A stretch of DNA of 64,000 bases. It comes from Limnephilus marmoratus (lineage: Eukaryota; Arthropoda; Insecta; Trichoptera; Limnephilidae). Position numbers and translations under genes: made by a program. Below the pieces are notes generated by a model that had not been told where the DNA came from, did no database searches, and saw nothing but the letters and a program-made list of their open reading frames with translations. Below are positions 10,534 to 19,050 of this stretch, piece by piece (within the stretch, counting starts at the first letter, position 1; each line of letters begins with the position of its first letter). The stretch is from positions 55,813,227 through 55,877,226 of the forward strand of contig OU862917.1 in assembly GCA_917880885.1 (NCBI GenBank). The letters run 5' to 3'.

Positions 10534-10981
10534 ACAATTTTGGAGGCGGGAATGGGTACCGCCGCCCCGGGAACCATTTATTGGATAACCATCACCTCTG
10601 CCATAAGTCACCCCAAGCTACGTTTAGTGACTTAGTAGGGGTGCCTGGGTTCATGGGGTGAGGTCAGGTCTTGGCGGCGGAGGCGTCTGCCCACCTGATG
10701 TGTGGCGGGCCGGATCGAGAGAGGTTTTTTTGACCTTTCCAGCCGGACTCTCTCGACCCATCGCCTTGCACCGCCATTGGAGGGATGGATTCATACGTCT
10801 GTAACTCCTGAGCACCCAAACCCCCAGATCTACCCACCCCTCATACATTTTTCCTTCCCACGACTTCCTCTCCTTCATTTCCATTAAAAGACCGTCCACA
10901 CAGCATCCCCAAACATGACATAGGCCCTGGGGGGCAATTATTTTCCTCAGCTTCTCCTGTGTGGAGCTAATGCAAAAAAAG
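10534..10981 (+). repeat. Interspersed repeat X, copy 2 (fullest)
   Basis: About 450 bp: head GGAGGCGGGAATGGGTACC, then AACCATCACCTCTGCC, CACCCCAAGCTACG, TGTGGCGGGCCGGATCG, CTCTCTCGACCCATCGCC, and the tail ATGACATAGGCCCTGG...TCCTGTGTGGAGCTAATG with a short A-run. The last 65 bp match the 3' end of the LINE at 36843-37518, including a degraded hairpin. This suggests mobilisation by that LINE's machinery. Open frames across it are not conserved between copies. Confidence 0.8.
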
Positions 10982-11023
10982 TCACTGGATTAATCATCAT
11001 GATCAAAAAATTATATTCATGAC

Positions 11024-11215
11024 TGGTCAGTGGTTGAGTGGGCATAGCGCTTGGGTCCCACCCGGGCGTCGCGTGTTCGATTCCTCGGCTGGCTAAGTCC
11101 TCCATCACAACACAAGCAACATTTTCGGCTTTCTGTCGTGGTAGTAGGAGATTTTCAAACATTGTTGGGTTATTCGTAACCCGGGAATGTTTGTCTTTCT
11201 TTTTAATGATAATGA
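11024..11215 (+). mobile_element. tRNA-derived SINE family B, copy 1
   Basis: tRNA-like head with A box TGGTTGAGTGG and B box TGTTCGATTCC, followed by GGCTAAGTCCTCC and a body with GAGATTTTCAAACATTGTTG and GGTTATTCGTAACC. It ends in T/A-rich sequence with simple repeats. The reverse copy lies at 27490-27645. Confidence 0.75.
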
Positions 11216-11254
11216 TAAAGATCCTCTCCTCGGCAAAATATTAAGGGGTATTGT

Positions 11255-11545
11255 AATGCCTACCTTTTGTCAATATATTGAAGATCTCTCACACTCTTCT
11301 GTCTCATTCACTACTCACTTTTCATATTTTATGAGATTAAAAAAAAAACTTATGAGAATTATAAAACGAAAATCTGTTGTTTTTTTTTTTTTTTTAATTT
11401 TCTTTAATACAAACCTTTTGTTAATGTATTGACGATCTCTCACAGTCTCCTGACTCATTCAAGCACTCACTTTTCATATTATGACGTTTAAAAAAAAATT
11501 CTGTCCAATTTTTTTTAAAATTTTCTTTCGTACAAACCTTGTCCT
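11255..11545. repeat. Tandem repeat, about 145 bp, two copies
   Basis: Both copies contain ACAAACC/CTACC-TTTTGT, TGTATTGA, GATCTCTCACA, CTCACTTTTCATATT and an A-run. A third partial copy begins at about 11530. A short GATA/GAAGAA microsatellite follows at about 11640-11672. Confidence 0.75.
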
Positions 11546-11947
11546 GACAATAACGAACACAACAAAAAAGAATTATCCAATTTCAAAGCAGTCGTTCGGA
11601 AGTTATGCGCGTACATACATTCGGCGATTCATTTTTCTTTATATAGATATAGATAGATAGAAGAAGAAGAAGATGTTACCACAAAGTATTTTTGCTAAGT
11701 TTGAAGAAGTAATATATTTACTGTTTTAGAAATTTCATGCAATATTTCCATTTTTCTTGTCATGCTGTGCTGTGCTAGAACAACTATTTTGCCGTCTGGT
11801 ATCTTGAATAAGTTGTGGTGACGAGTGACGACTACGACCGAAGTTTTGAGGCACTCGCAAGCCTTAATATTTCAATGGGATTTTTTTAACGTTATCCTCA
11901 CTCAGTCCCATGATGAAATAATTCATCAGTGCCTACGTTATATTTTG

Positions 11948-12468
11948 GGATTCTGTCTGGAGAGACCTTTTAAGGAAAGGAAGGAGAGTTTAGTATAAGT
12001 AGGTAGTATATTATAATAATTTTAAAAAACAATAAATTAGTTATAAGATGTCAAATAATATAACTAAATAAAATAAGTGTTCATTATCCAATACACGGTT
12101 CCTGGGCGCGTATTTCCAAAACCAATTCCGATTCAGTCGCGGTGGCGACAATGTACATTTTAAATATACCTCTATATTTATTATTTTTTATCACATTGCA
12201 AAAACTAAAATTGTTCTAAAATCCAAATAAAATAATCTTTCTCATGTGTATATTAGAAATTATTAATTTTATTTGTAAATATTTAAATTTTAATATTATT
12301 CCCATACATTGTAAATTCACCTCTGTATTGATAATTTTTTATCACTTTGCAAAAACAAAAATTGTTCTAAAATCTAGATTAAATAATCTTTAATGTAAAG
12401 CGACTGAACCGGTATAGGTTTTGGAAATACTCTTCCCGGGCGGTGGTATTCATACCAGCTTCCCAAAT
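11948..12468 (-). repeat. Interspersed repeat X, fragmented copy with nested MITE
   Basis: Reverse pieces of repeat X: TTTTAAGGAAAGGAAGGAGAG at 11970-11990 (part of the 3' half), TTATCCAATACACGGTTCCTGGG at about 12083-12107, and GGCGGTGGTATTCATACC...TCCCAAATTGATT up to 12468. The last two blocks are neighbours in intact copies and are separated here by the MITE at 12109-12428. Confidence 0.6.
12109..12428. mobile_element. Palindromic MITE nested in repeat X
   Basis: Inverted ends GTATTTCCAAAACC and TTCAGTCGC at 12110-12141 mirror GCGACTGAA and GGTTTTGGAAATAC at 12398-12428. Inside are two direct copies of an approximately 75-bp block (12167-12240 and 12316-12391) sharing ATTGTTCTAAAATC and AATAATCTTT. 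No ORF. Confidence 0.7.
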
Positions 12469-12474
12469 TGATTC

Positions 12475-12665
12475 AAATCACGAAATCACTTTGAATGCAC
12501 CACTAACTTATCAAAATTATCATTATGTTTCGAAACCAACGGTTCCTTCGTCAGGATAAAATTAAAATTTATTAAGTCTCGAAACATGTTGATAATTTTG
12601 ATTAGACAAGTGGTGTTGTTAAAAAGAGTGAAGGCTACTGCCATCTAGCGGCGTATTTTTTGTAG
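12475..12665 (-). mobile_element. PLE-like remnant with hammerhead core
   Basis: Minus-strand CTGACGA (12554-12548), a helix II GGAACC/GGTTTC and GAAAC (12531-12527). TTATC before the core and GATAA after it form a five-pair helix I. The base expected to be the U of the cleavage triplet is not U, so this copy may be inactive. A partial inverted copy (CAACATGTTTCGAGA) lies at about 12579-12600. The I-clade LINE inserted at its edge. Confidence 0.6.
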
Positions 12666-12816
12666 CTTATTTTTTTTTTTTTGGTTTTAGGCAATTCACC
12701 CTGAAAAGAGTGCTTTGTGCCGGTAATAGTTAAAGTGGATAAAAAAATTCGGTTAATCTATTGGGAAAATAATAAAACAAATTAAATATTGGACACATTT
12801 AGATCACTAAAACAAA

Positions 12817-15800
12817 TTAAATATTAAATTCATTCAGGTTAATAAACTTACATAAAGTTGTATGAACACGAGAATTGTTAAGAGATAAAAGGTATGAAAT
12901 GTTAAGGGGGGACTGGTGTGTGATTTTAATAAGCCGGCGGTATATGTTCTTGAAAGATGAATGGTTTTTACAGTTAAAGAAAACGTGGTCGAGGGTTTCC
13001 TCTTCCACACCGCACTGGCAGACCGGATCATCTAAAACTCTAATTCTTGACAAGTGAGATGCAATTGAACAGTGACCAATTCTCATTCTCGAAATACATG
13101 AAATGAATCGTTTTGAAAGTTTTTTACCGTGAAACCATGGCTTAGCAGGGATATGGTTTTGAATTCCAGGATAGAAAGATCCAGTTCTTATTTTGGAGAC
13201 TGCCCAATTTTCTTCCCAGGCACGAGTCATGTTGGATTTAAGAATCGGGAAGACATCGGAGATAGGAATTCTAAAATTTAGTGGGATAGTTCCGGAATCT
13301 GAACCAGATTTGGCGAGAAAATCGGCCATCTCATTACCCTCGATACCCAAATGGGCAGGGACCCAGGCCAATATCGTCTCAAACCCAGATTCACTTAGAG
13401 AATTGAGAAGATTTTTTATTTTACATATAATATTGTCTTCCGGATAACATAGAATATTTGACCTAATTTTAGTTAGAGCACTTAGCGAATCAGTACATAG
13501 TAAGGCTCGATGAATGTTGAGAACCTGGATTTGATTTAGCGCTTGTTCAATTGCAAAGCATTCAGCTGTAAATATGGAAGCTTCTTTCGGTAATTTATAA
13601 GAGAGATTGATGTTGAATTCTGGACTATATATCGATGCTCCACATCTTTTATTTTCAAATTTGGAACCATCAGTGTAAAGGATGGAAAATCCAGGGAATT
13701 TTGAAGCCACAATGCATTTAAAACAATCATCCACATTTTGAAATTTATTTGGGGAAGATAAAATATTCTTCTGAAAGACTGATGTTATTGTTTTCGGCAT
13801 AAAAGTGATAGCCTTAAATGGAATATTGTATATAGGGAGATTGGGAACTTCTTGAAGATATTGGAGGGAAGATGATAGAGAATTATAGAGATGAAAACTT
13901 TTAATTAGGAGAGGAAAACATTGTTTTTCTCTCAATCTTTTGTTAGAATTCAAATTAACACTTAACCGATTAAGACTTTGTTTAATAGGATGAAGTGATA
14001 ACGATAAAGCCTTGAAAATATATTTATTGGCAAGGAATTGCCTTCTGAAATATAATGGAGGCTCCCCACATTCTACCTGAAGCGCATTAATTGGAGAAGA
14101 TTTCATAGCTCCAATAATCATTCTGAGGGCTTTTGATTGAATTCTTTCCATTTTCTTATCTAAATATTTAGGGAGTGGATCAAAAAGGAAAGAGCCATAA
14201 TCCAAGTGGCTCCGAACTAGGGAATTATACATTAATTTAAGAGTGGTAGGATGAGATCCCCACCATACTCTGGAAACTGCTCGCATCATATTAAGTCCCT
14301 TTTCACACTTTGTAGAAATTATCTGAATGTGTGGAAGCCAGGAAAGTTTATGGTTCAAAAGAAGACCAAGGAATTTGATTTGAGTAGCGGTTTGTAGAGG
14401 CACATTATCAAAAGAGATTGAGAAGTGGGGAATTTTTCTTTTGCGCGTGAAAGCCACGACCCTTGTTTTAGATGCCGCCAGATTCATCCCATTTATTGAC
14501 AACCATCTTTTAATATATTGTAAAGCCAAATTCATTTCCTTAGCTTCAAGAATAATATTTTTATGTAACAAATATATAAGAATATCATCCGCAAAGTAAA
14601 GTCGCTTGATAGAAAAAGGAATTACTGAGTCTAGGTCGCTTATATAAATATTAAACAACAGAGGACTAATAACAGAACCCTGTGGCAAACCTCTCCATAG
14701 TTTGCGCCTTAAGCATTTAGAGGAAGACTCAATAATAATGGACCTATCTGAGAGCAAATTAATAATAAATTGGACTAATTTCGGGGGGAATTGTTTTTTA
14801 ATTAGCTTTTCTTTCAAAACATTCAGTAAAACATCATCGTAAGCTGATGAAAGGTCAAGGAATGAGGCCAATGTATAAGAATTTAGGGATTGAGAAACTC
14901 GGATATCAGTTGTGAACAAACTTAAATTATCCATTGTAGATTTCTTTTTCCGAAAACCATACTGATTTGGTGAGATAATATCTTGACTTTCAACAAACCA
15001 CTCTAATCTGTTCTTCATCAAACGCTCCGCTACTTTCATCAAACATGATGAAAGAGCAATAGGCCGATAAGACGAAATTTCAGATGGATTCTTTCCAGGT
15101 TTTAAAATGGGAATGATTTTTTGAGTTTTCCAATCCTCCGGAATTAGTCCTGTTTCAAACATATTATTAATAAGAGATAAGAAATATTCAACCGCCATAT
15201 CAGAAAATGATTTAATGAAACTATTAAGTATTCCATCGGGACCCGGAGCAGAGTCAGAAAGGGCTCTTATTACTCGTTTCATCTCATCAATGGAGAAAGG
15301 AGCATCTAGCCAGTTAGAATGAGATGGATATGGCTTAACAGAAGGCATTTCTTCACATCCGGCCACCGATGGGGGGGCTATTTTATCCGCAAATCCTATA
15401 AGAATTTCTTCTGATATATGTTTGATTCTCGGCGGAGAATACGATGATCCGAATTTTTTTAAGCTAGACCAAACTGAAGACTGGGGAGTTTCCGGAGACA
15501 GGTTCTCACAGAACTTCCGCCATCCAGCACGTTTTTTATTTTTCAAAATTCGTTTGGTTTCCGCCTGGGCTTTTTTAACTGCTAAAAAATTTTCTAGTGA
15601 CATACACTTACGAAAAGAGGAAATTGCTTTTTTACGAGAGTTGACGGAGCGAGTGCGTTCCTCGTCCCACCACGGAGTAGAGTGTTTTATTTTAATGTTC
15701 GCATTGCATTTCGGGATGGATTTTTCTGCTGCATTTATAACCATAGAAGGAAATGTCTCACATTGCATTCTGATGTCTCCCGGGGACGATTTTGTTAAAT

Positions 15801-16554
15801 TAATAAGGTTATCTAGTTCAGAAGAGAAAGTGCTCCAATTCGCATCTTTTATTCTAAATTTGAGATTATTTTTAACTGGGGGGGGATAAGTGTAAGATTG
15901 ATGGTGGAATCGGATTATAATTGGGAAATGATCACTAGAGAGGGGATCGTTTAGGATGTCCCAAGAGCATTTAGATGCTAACGAATACGAACAAAGAGAT
16001 AAATCAACAGCACTTTTCCGTTGATGAGGGGGGGTGAATCTGGTTGGAGATCCGTCATTTAAAAAACATAGGTTATGGGTATCAATAAAATTTAAAAGAT
16101 TGCGGCCAGAACGATTTGTTATTTCGCTACCCCAAGAAGGGGAATGTGCATTAAAATCTCCAAGGATCATATAAGGGGAACAAATCTGGGTTAAGATTGG
16201 TGCCCATTCGTTTTCAATAAAAGTCGTAGAGGGAGGAATATATATTGATAAAATTGTGATACCAGATAAGACAGCTGCAATTATCTGGATATCGTCGGAG
16301 GGAGTATGAATATTAATTTGTTTAAACGGGATAGAATTATGGATTATCAGAGCTGTGCCGCCTTTACCATCCGGTCTGTCGTGTCTGAGACAATAATAAC
16401 CTGGAATTCTTAAGTGAAAGGAGGGTTTTAACCACGTTTCAGAAATGGCGGCTACTGAAACGTCGTGTTCGTCGAGTAATTGAATTAGGTCAGATTTGTT
16501 AGCGGAGAGGCTTCTACTGTTCCACTGAAGAATTTTGTTCAGTTTCGAAGTCAT
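12817..16554 (-). CDS. I-clade LINE ORF2: endonuclease, reverse transcriptase, RNase H
   Basis: 1245 residues, intact. The N-terminal apurinic-type endonuclease shows LQWNSRSL near residue 8, a catalytic E in SETWL, GDFNAHSPSWG near 131 and SDHFPI near 206. The RT shows LDLSSAYDD near 566, GLPQGSVISPLLFNIYI and FADD near 651. RNase H follows with YTDGSK near 960, AECFAIEQAL, CTDSLSAL and AHLGIEGNEMADFLAK near 1060. A C-terminal zinc-type motif, CQCGVEEETLDHVFFNC, lies near 1180. Together these nick target DNA, prime reverse transcription on it and degrade the RNA strand. The ATG at 16554 lies 41 bp inside the end of ORF1 in another frame, so translation probably depends on reinitiation or frameshifting. 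Confidence 0.95.
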   Translation of the reverse strand: MTSKLNKILQWNSRSLSANKSDLIQLLDEHDVSVAAISETWLKPSFHLRIPGYYCLRHDRPDGKGGTALIIHNSIPFKQINIHTPSDDIQIIAAVLSGITILSIYIPPSTTFIENEWAPILTQICSPYMILGDFNAHSPSWGSEITNRSGRNLLNFIDTHNLCFLNDGSPTRFTPPHQRKSAVDLSLCSYSLASKCSWDILNDPLSSDHFPIIIRFHHQSYTYPPPVKNNLKFRIKDANWSTFSSELDNLINLTKSSPGDIRMQCETFPSMVINAAEKSIPKCNANIKIKHSTPWWDEERTRSVNSRKKAISSFRKCMSLENFLAVKKAQAETKRILKNKKRAGWRKFCENLSPETPQSSVWSSLKKFGSSYSPPRIKHISEEILIGFADKIAPPSVAGCEEMPSVKPYPSHSNWLDAPFSIDEMKRVIRALSDSAPGPDGILNSFIKSFSDMAVEYFLSLINNMFETGLIPEDWKTQKIIPILKPGKNPSEISSYRPIALSSCLMKVAERLMKNRLEWFVESQDIISPNQYGFRKKKSTMDNLSLFTTDIRVSQSLNSYTLASFLDLSSAYDDVLLNVLKEKLIKKQFPPKLVQFIINLLSDRSIIIESSSKCLRRKLWRGLPQGSVISPLLFNIYISDLDSVIPFSIKRLYFADDILIYLLHKNIILEAKEMNLALQYIKRWLSINGMNLAASKTRVVAFTRKRKIPHFSISFDNVPLQTATQIKFLGLLLNHKLSWLPHIQIISTKCEKGLNMMRAVSRVWWGSHPTTLKLMYNSLVRSHLDYGSFLFDPLPKYLDKKMERIQSKALRMIIGAMKSSPINALQVECGEPPLYFRRQFLANKYIFKALSLSLHPIKQSLNRLSVNLNSNKRLREKQCFPLLIKSFHLYNSLSSSLQYLQEVPNLPIYNIPFKAITFMPKTITSVFQKNILSSPNKFQNVDDCFKCIVASKFPGFSILYTDGSKFENKRCGASIYSPEFNINLSYKLPKEASIFTAECFAIEQALNQIQVLNIHRALLCTDSLSALTKIRSNILCYPEDNIICKIKNLLNSLSESGFETILAWVPAHLGIEGNEMADFLAKSGSDSGTIPLNFRIPISDVFPILKSNMTRAWEENWAVSKIRTGSFYPGIQNHIPAKPWFHGKKLSKRFISCISRMRIGHCSIASHLSRIRVLDDPVCQCGVEEETLDHVFFNCKNHSSFKNIYRRLIKITHQSPLNISYLLSLNNSRVHTTLCKFINLNEFNI

Positions 16555-17956
16555 TGGGGAGGCAAGATAATAAAGATTTAATGTAATCAGCAGCGTTGGA
16601 CGGTACAGTATTGTTGTTTGTAAGGATTGAAATTAAAAGAGTAATTAAAGTTTGTATAAAAGAATTATTATTCATTATTTCGGGGAGAGAGGGAGGGGAA
16701 GTATTACCCTTAATGGCACACCCATTGGGCGACTGGGATTTGGCATTCCCATTCGGGCTGGCCAAAATATTATTCAATTGTTTTTTATCAAGGTAAGGAG
16801 TATATTTTGGGTTGGGTTTGACTGGCTTGAGAATGATTTCTCTGTGAAAAGATGACGTTGATTTTAAAAAGGTGGATGTTTGGAAAGGTGCTGAGGACGA
16901 TGTCATCTCTGCGAATGATTTTTTCGCAGGAGAGAATAACTTAGAGGCCTGGAAGTACGAAATGTTGTCGGTAGCCATTTTATGTTTTATGTTCTTCTGT
17001 CTTGATAATTCCGGACAGGCTAGACTGACCGCGGTATGTGCACCCGAACAGTTAATGCAAATGGGATCATTGGAAGATTTCGGACATTGATCAAATGGGT
17101 GACCTTCTCCGCAAAAGTAACAACGTGGAGGGGAGCGGCATACGGGTTTTGAATGTCCAAACCGGCAGCAATTGAAGCATTGAATAGTTGGGAATTTATA
17201 AACATCGACGGGAAGCGAGGTATAATAAATAAAGACACGAGACGGTAGTGATTGTCCTTCAAATGTAATAACAACCGATTGAGAAGGTTTCCAGATCGTG
17301 TTTCCATCAGAAGAATCCTTGTAGTTCAGTCGACGTGCTTTTAATACTTTCGGGGTTCCGTGAGAATTATTCAAAGCGTCAACAATTTCAGCCTCTGAGA
17401 TCTCCGCGGGAATTCCTCGCACAACACCCATTCTCGTAAGGTTAAATGTCGGTATAAACGATTTATATTTATGGATTGCGAGCGAGTCAATTTTTTTTAC
17501 AAATCCATGAGCGAAAGCGGCAGTATTAAACTCGATAGATAATTTATATCGCCCTTCCGGTTTAATTGAACCGTTAACAATACCAAGGTTATTATTTTTT
17601 GAGTTAAATAAAAATTTTCCAAAATCTAAAGGGTGAATAAGTTTTCCTTGTTCAGTTGTCTGCACCATAACGATAAAAGGACCGGAAGTGGAAGCAGGAT
17701 AAAGTAAGTCAGTACTTTTTGTATTATCGCTAGTTAAAGTACTGGTCTGGATGTTACAATTGGTGTTAAGGTCGTTAGAGGTCGAGGTTTGTTGAATTGG
17801 CGGAATAGATTTAACTTTCGATGGAATGTGAAGGTTATGCGATGGACGCCGTTTACGAGATGGGAACGTAATAGAAACCTGACTAGAATTAGATTCCGAA
17901 TCAGAAAAATCCAATATCGACCCTGGGTCGGGAGGCCTATCTTCGTCTTCTTCCAT
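16514..17956 (-). CDS. I-clade LINE ORF1: Gag-like nucleic-acid binding protein
   Basis: 480 residues, intact, from the ATG at 17956. An acidic, serine-rich N-terminus (EDRPPDPGSILDFSDSES) leads into a middle region that resembles the paired RRM-like folds of LINE Gag proteins. Three zinc knuckles follow at about residues 258-310: CFNCCRFGHSKPVC, CYFCGEGHPFDQC and CINCSGAHTAVSLAC. It is expected to coat the LINE RNA and chaperone target-primed reverse transcription. The tail is polar and low-complexity. The stop lies within ORF2. Confidence 0.9.
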   Translation of the reverse strand: MEEDEDRPPDPGSILDFSDSESNSSQVSITFPSRKRRPSHNLHIPSKVKSIPPIQQTSTSNDLNTNCNIQTSTLTSDNTKSTDLLYPASTSGPFIVMVQTTEQGKLIHPLDFGKFLFNSKNNNLGIVNGSIKPEGRYKLSIEFNTAAFAHGFVKKIDSLAIHKYKSFIPTFNLTRMGVVRGIPAEISEAEIVDALNNSHGTPKVLKARRLNYKDSSDGNTIWKPSQSVVITFEGQSLPSRVFIYYTSLPVDVYKFPTIQCFNCCRFGHSKPVCRSPPRCYFCGEGHPFDQCPKSSNDPICINCSGAHTAVSLACPELSRQKNIKHKMATDNISYFQASKLFSPAKKSFAEMTSSSAPFQTSTFLKSTSSFHREIILKPVKPNPKYTPYLDKKQLNNILASPNGNAKSQSPNGCAIKGNTSPPSLPEIMNNNSFIQTLITLLISILTNNNTVPSNAADYIKSLLSCLPNDFETEQNSSVEQ

Positions 17957-18171
17957 TATATCAAAAAAAACTTAACTTTTAAAAATTAAACTGAAAAAAT
18001 AATAAGCAGTCTATTTCATTGACTGTACAAACAAAAACGGATTAGCCGTAAGAAGGAATGCAAACACCTAGGTATACGATAAACAAAATTAAATGAAATG
18101 TAACAATAATATCTTATCTGTATGAGGCTCAGGAACGGGCGAACGGCACTAAGCGATGTTTGTAGCTTATT

Positions 18172-18640
18172 GTTAGTTGATATTGCATTTTACAGATTAG
18201 CGACGTGAGACGAAACTAAAATGGAATGTCAGACGGTAAAGTAGATTTCTTTTATATCGTATAATAACTGACACAAGCTTGTTTTGTTTACGTTGATAGT
18301 ATTGGAAAATATTATTATAAATAGTCAGCGTTTCTAGTTTAAAGCTCTCTTAATTCGTGGATCTCCTGTAAACAGCTAGCATTGTCTAGCAAGTGGTCAA
18401 AGTGACCAAATTTAGTGTTTTATCGGGTCGGGACAAATTGTAACAATGTGCATGTGAATAAAACCAAAGGAATTCCTCCTTGAATCCAGATGTTTTTACT
18501 TGACGTCCTTCGGCTGATTACCAATTTTTAACAGGTGTATACAAAGTGATAAGTGTCAATAACTCAGGTACGCCTCAAACGTCGTACGTATGATTAGTAA
18601 TGTCACATTGTCGTGTAAACAAGATCATAGGTCCGAGTAG
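18172..18640. other. No gene recognised
   Basis: Noncoding interval between the I-clade LINE and the CR1-like LINE tail. No ORF or repeat recognised. Confidence 0.6.
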
Positions 18641-19050
18641 TTTTTTTTTTTTTTTTTTTTTTATTAATAATTTTTTTTTGTTACATACATAAAAATATTA
18701 CAAAAAACATTTCTTTTGATAAGAAGTAAAAAAAGGAACTATAAAATTAAATAAACAATATTACAATTTAACAACAAAAAAAAGATATTACAATATTATA
18801 CATATATGTATGGTAACAAAAAAAAAATCCCACTAGGCATCGCAAGTTTTTTTTTAATGCAGTTAAGATACAACATAGCAAATTAAACTTTAAATTAGTA
18901 AATTGAAACATAATTATGTTTTAACATATTTATAGAACAAATAATTCCGTATTTAAAAAACTAAAGTTAAGAAAAAAATATATATATATATGAAAAACAA
19001 AAAAGGTTAAATAAAAATTAGGGATTTGTAAAGTTATAACAGGTAAGATG

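Larger units (their letters stand above)
12671..18158 (-). mobile_element. Complete I-clade LINE
   Basis: About 5.5 kb on the minus strand, bounded by the direct repeat TTTGTAGCTTAT(T) at 12659-12670 and 18159-18171. Order: 5' UTR of about 200 bp (begins CATCGCTTAGTGCC), ORF1 17956-16514, ORF2 16554-12817, 3' UTR of about 145 bp, and an A-run tail at 12682-12671. Both ORFs are open, and the clean TSD marks a young, full-length, potentially active copy. Clade assignment rests on the RNase H domain after the RT and the three-knuckle Gag-like ORF1. Confidence 0.9.

Noticed and set aside
15422..15889. ORF antisense to the I-clade ORF2
   Set aside because: It mirrors the coding frame of a clearly functional ORF and has no domain of its own.
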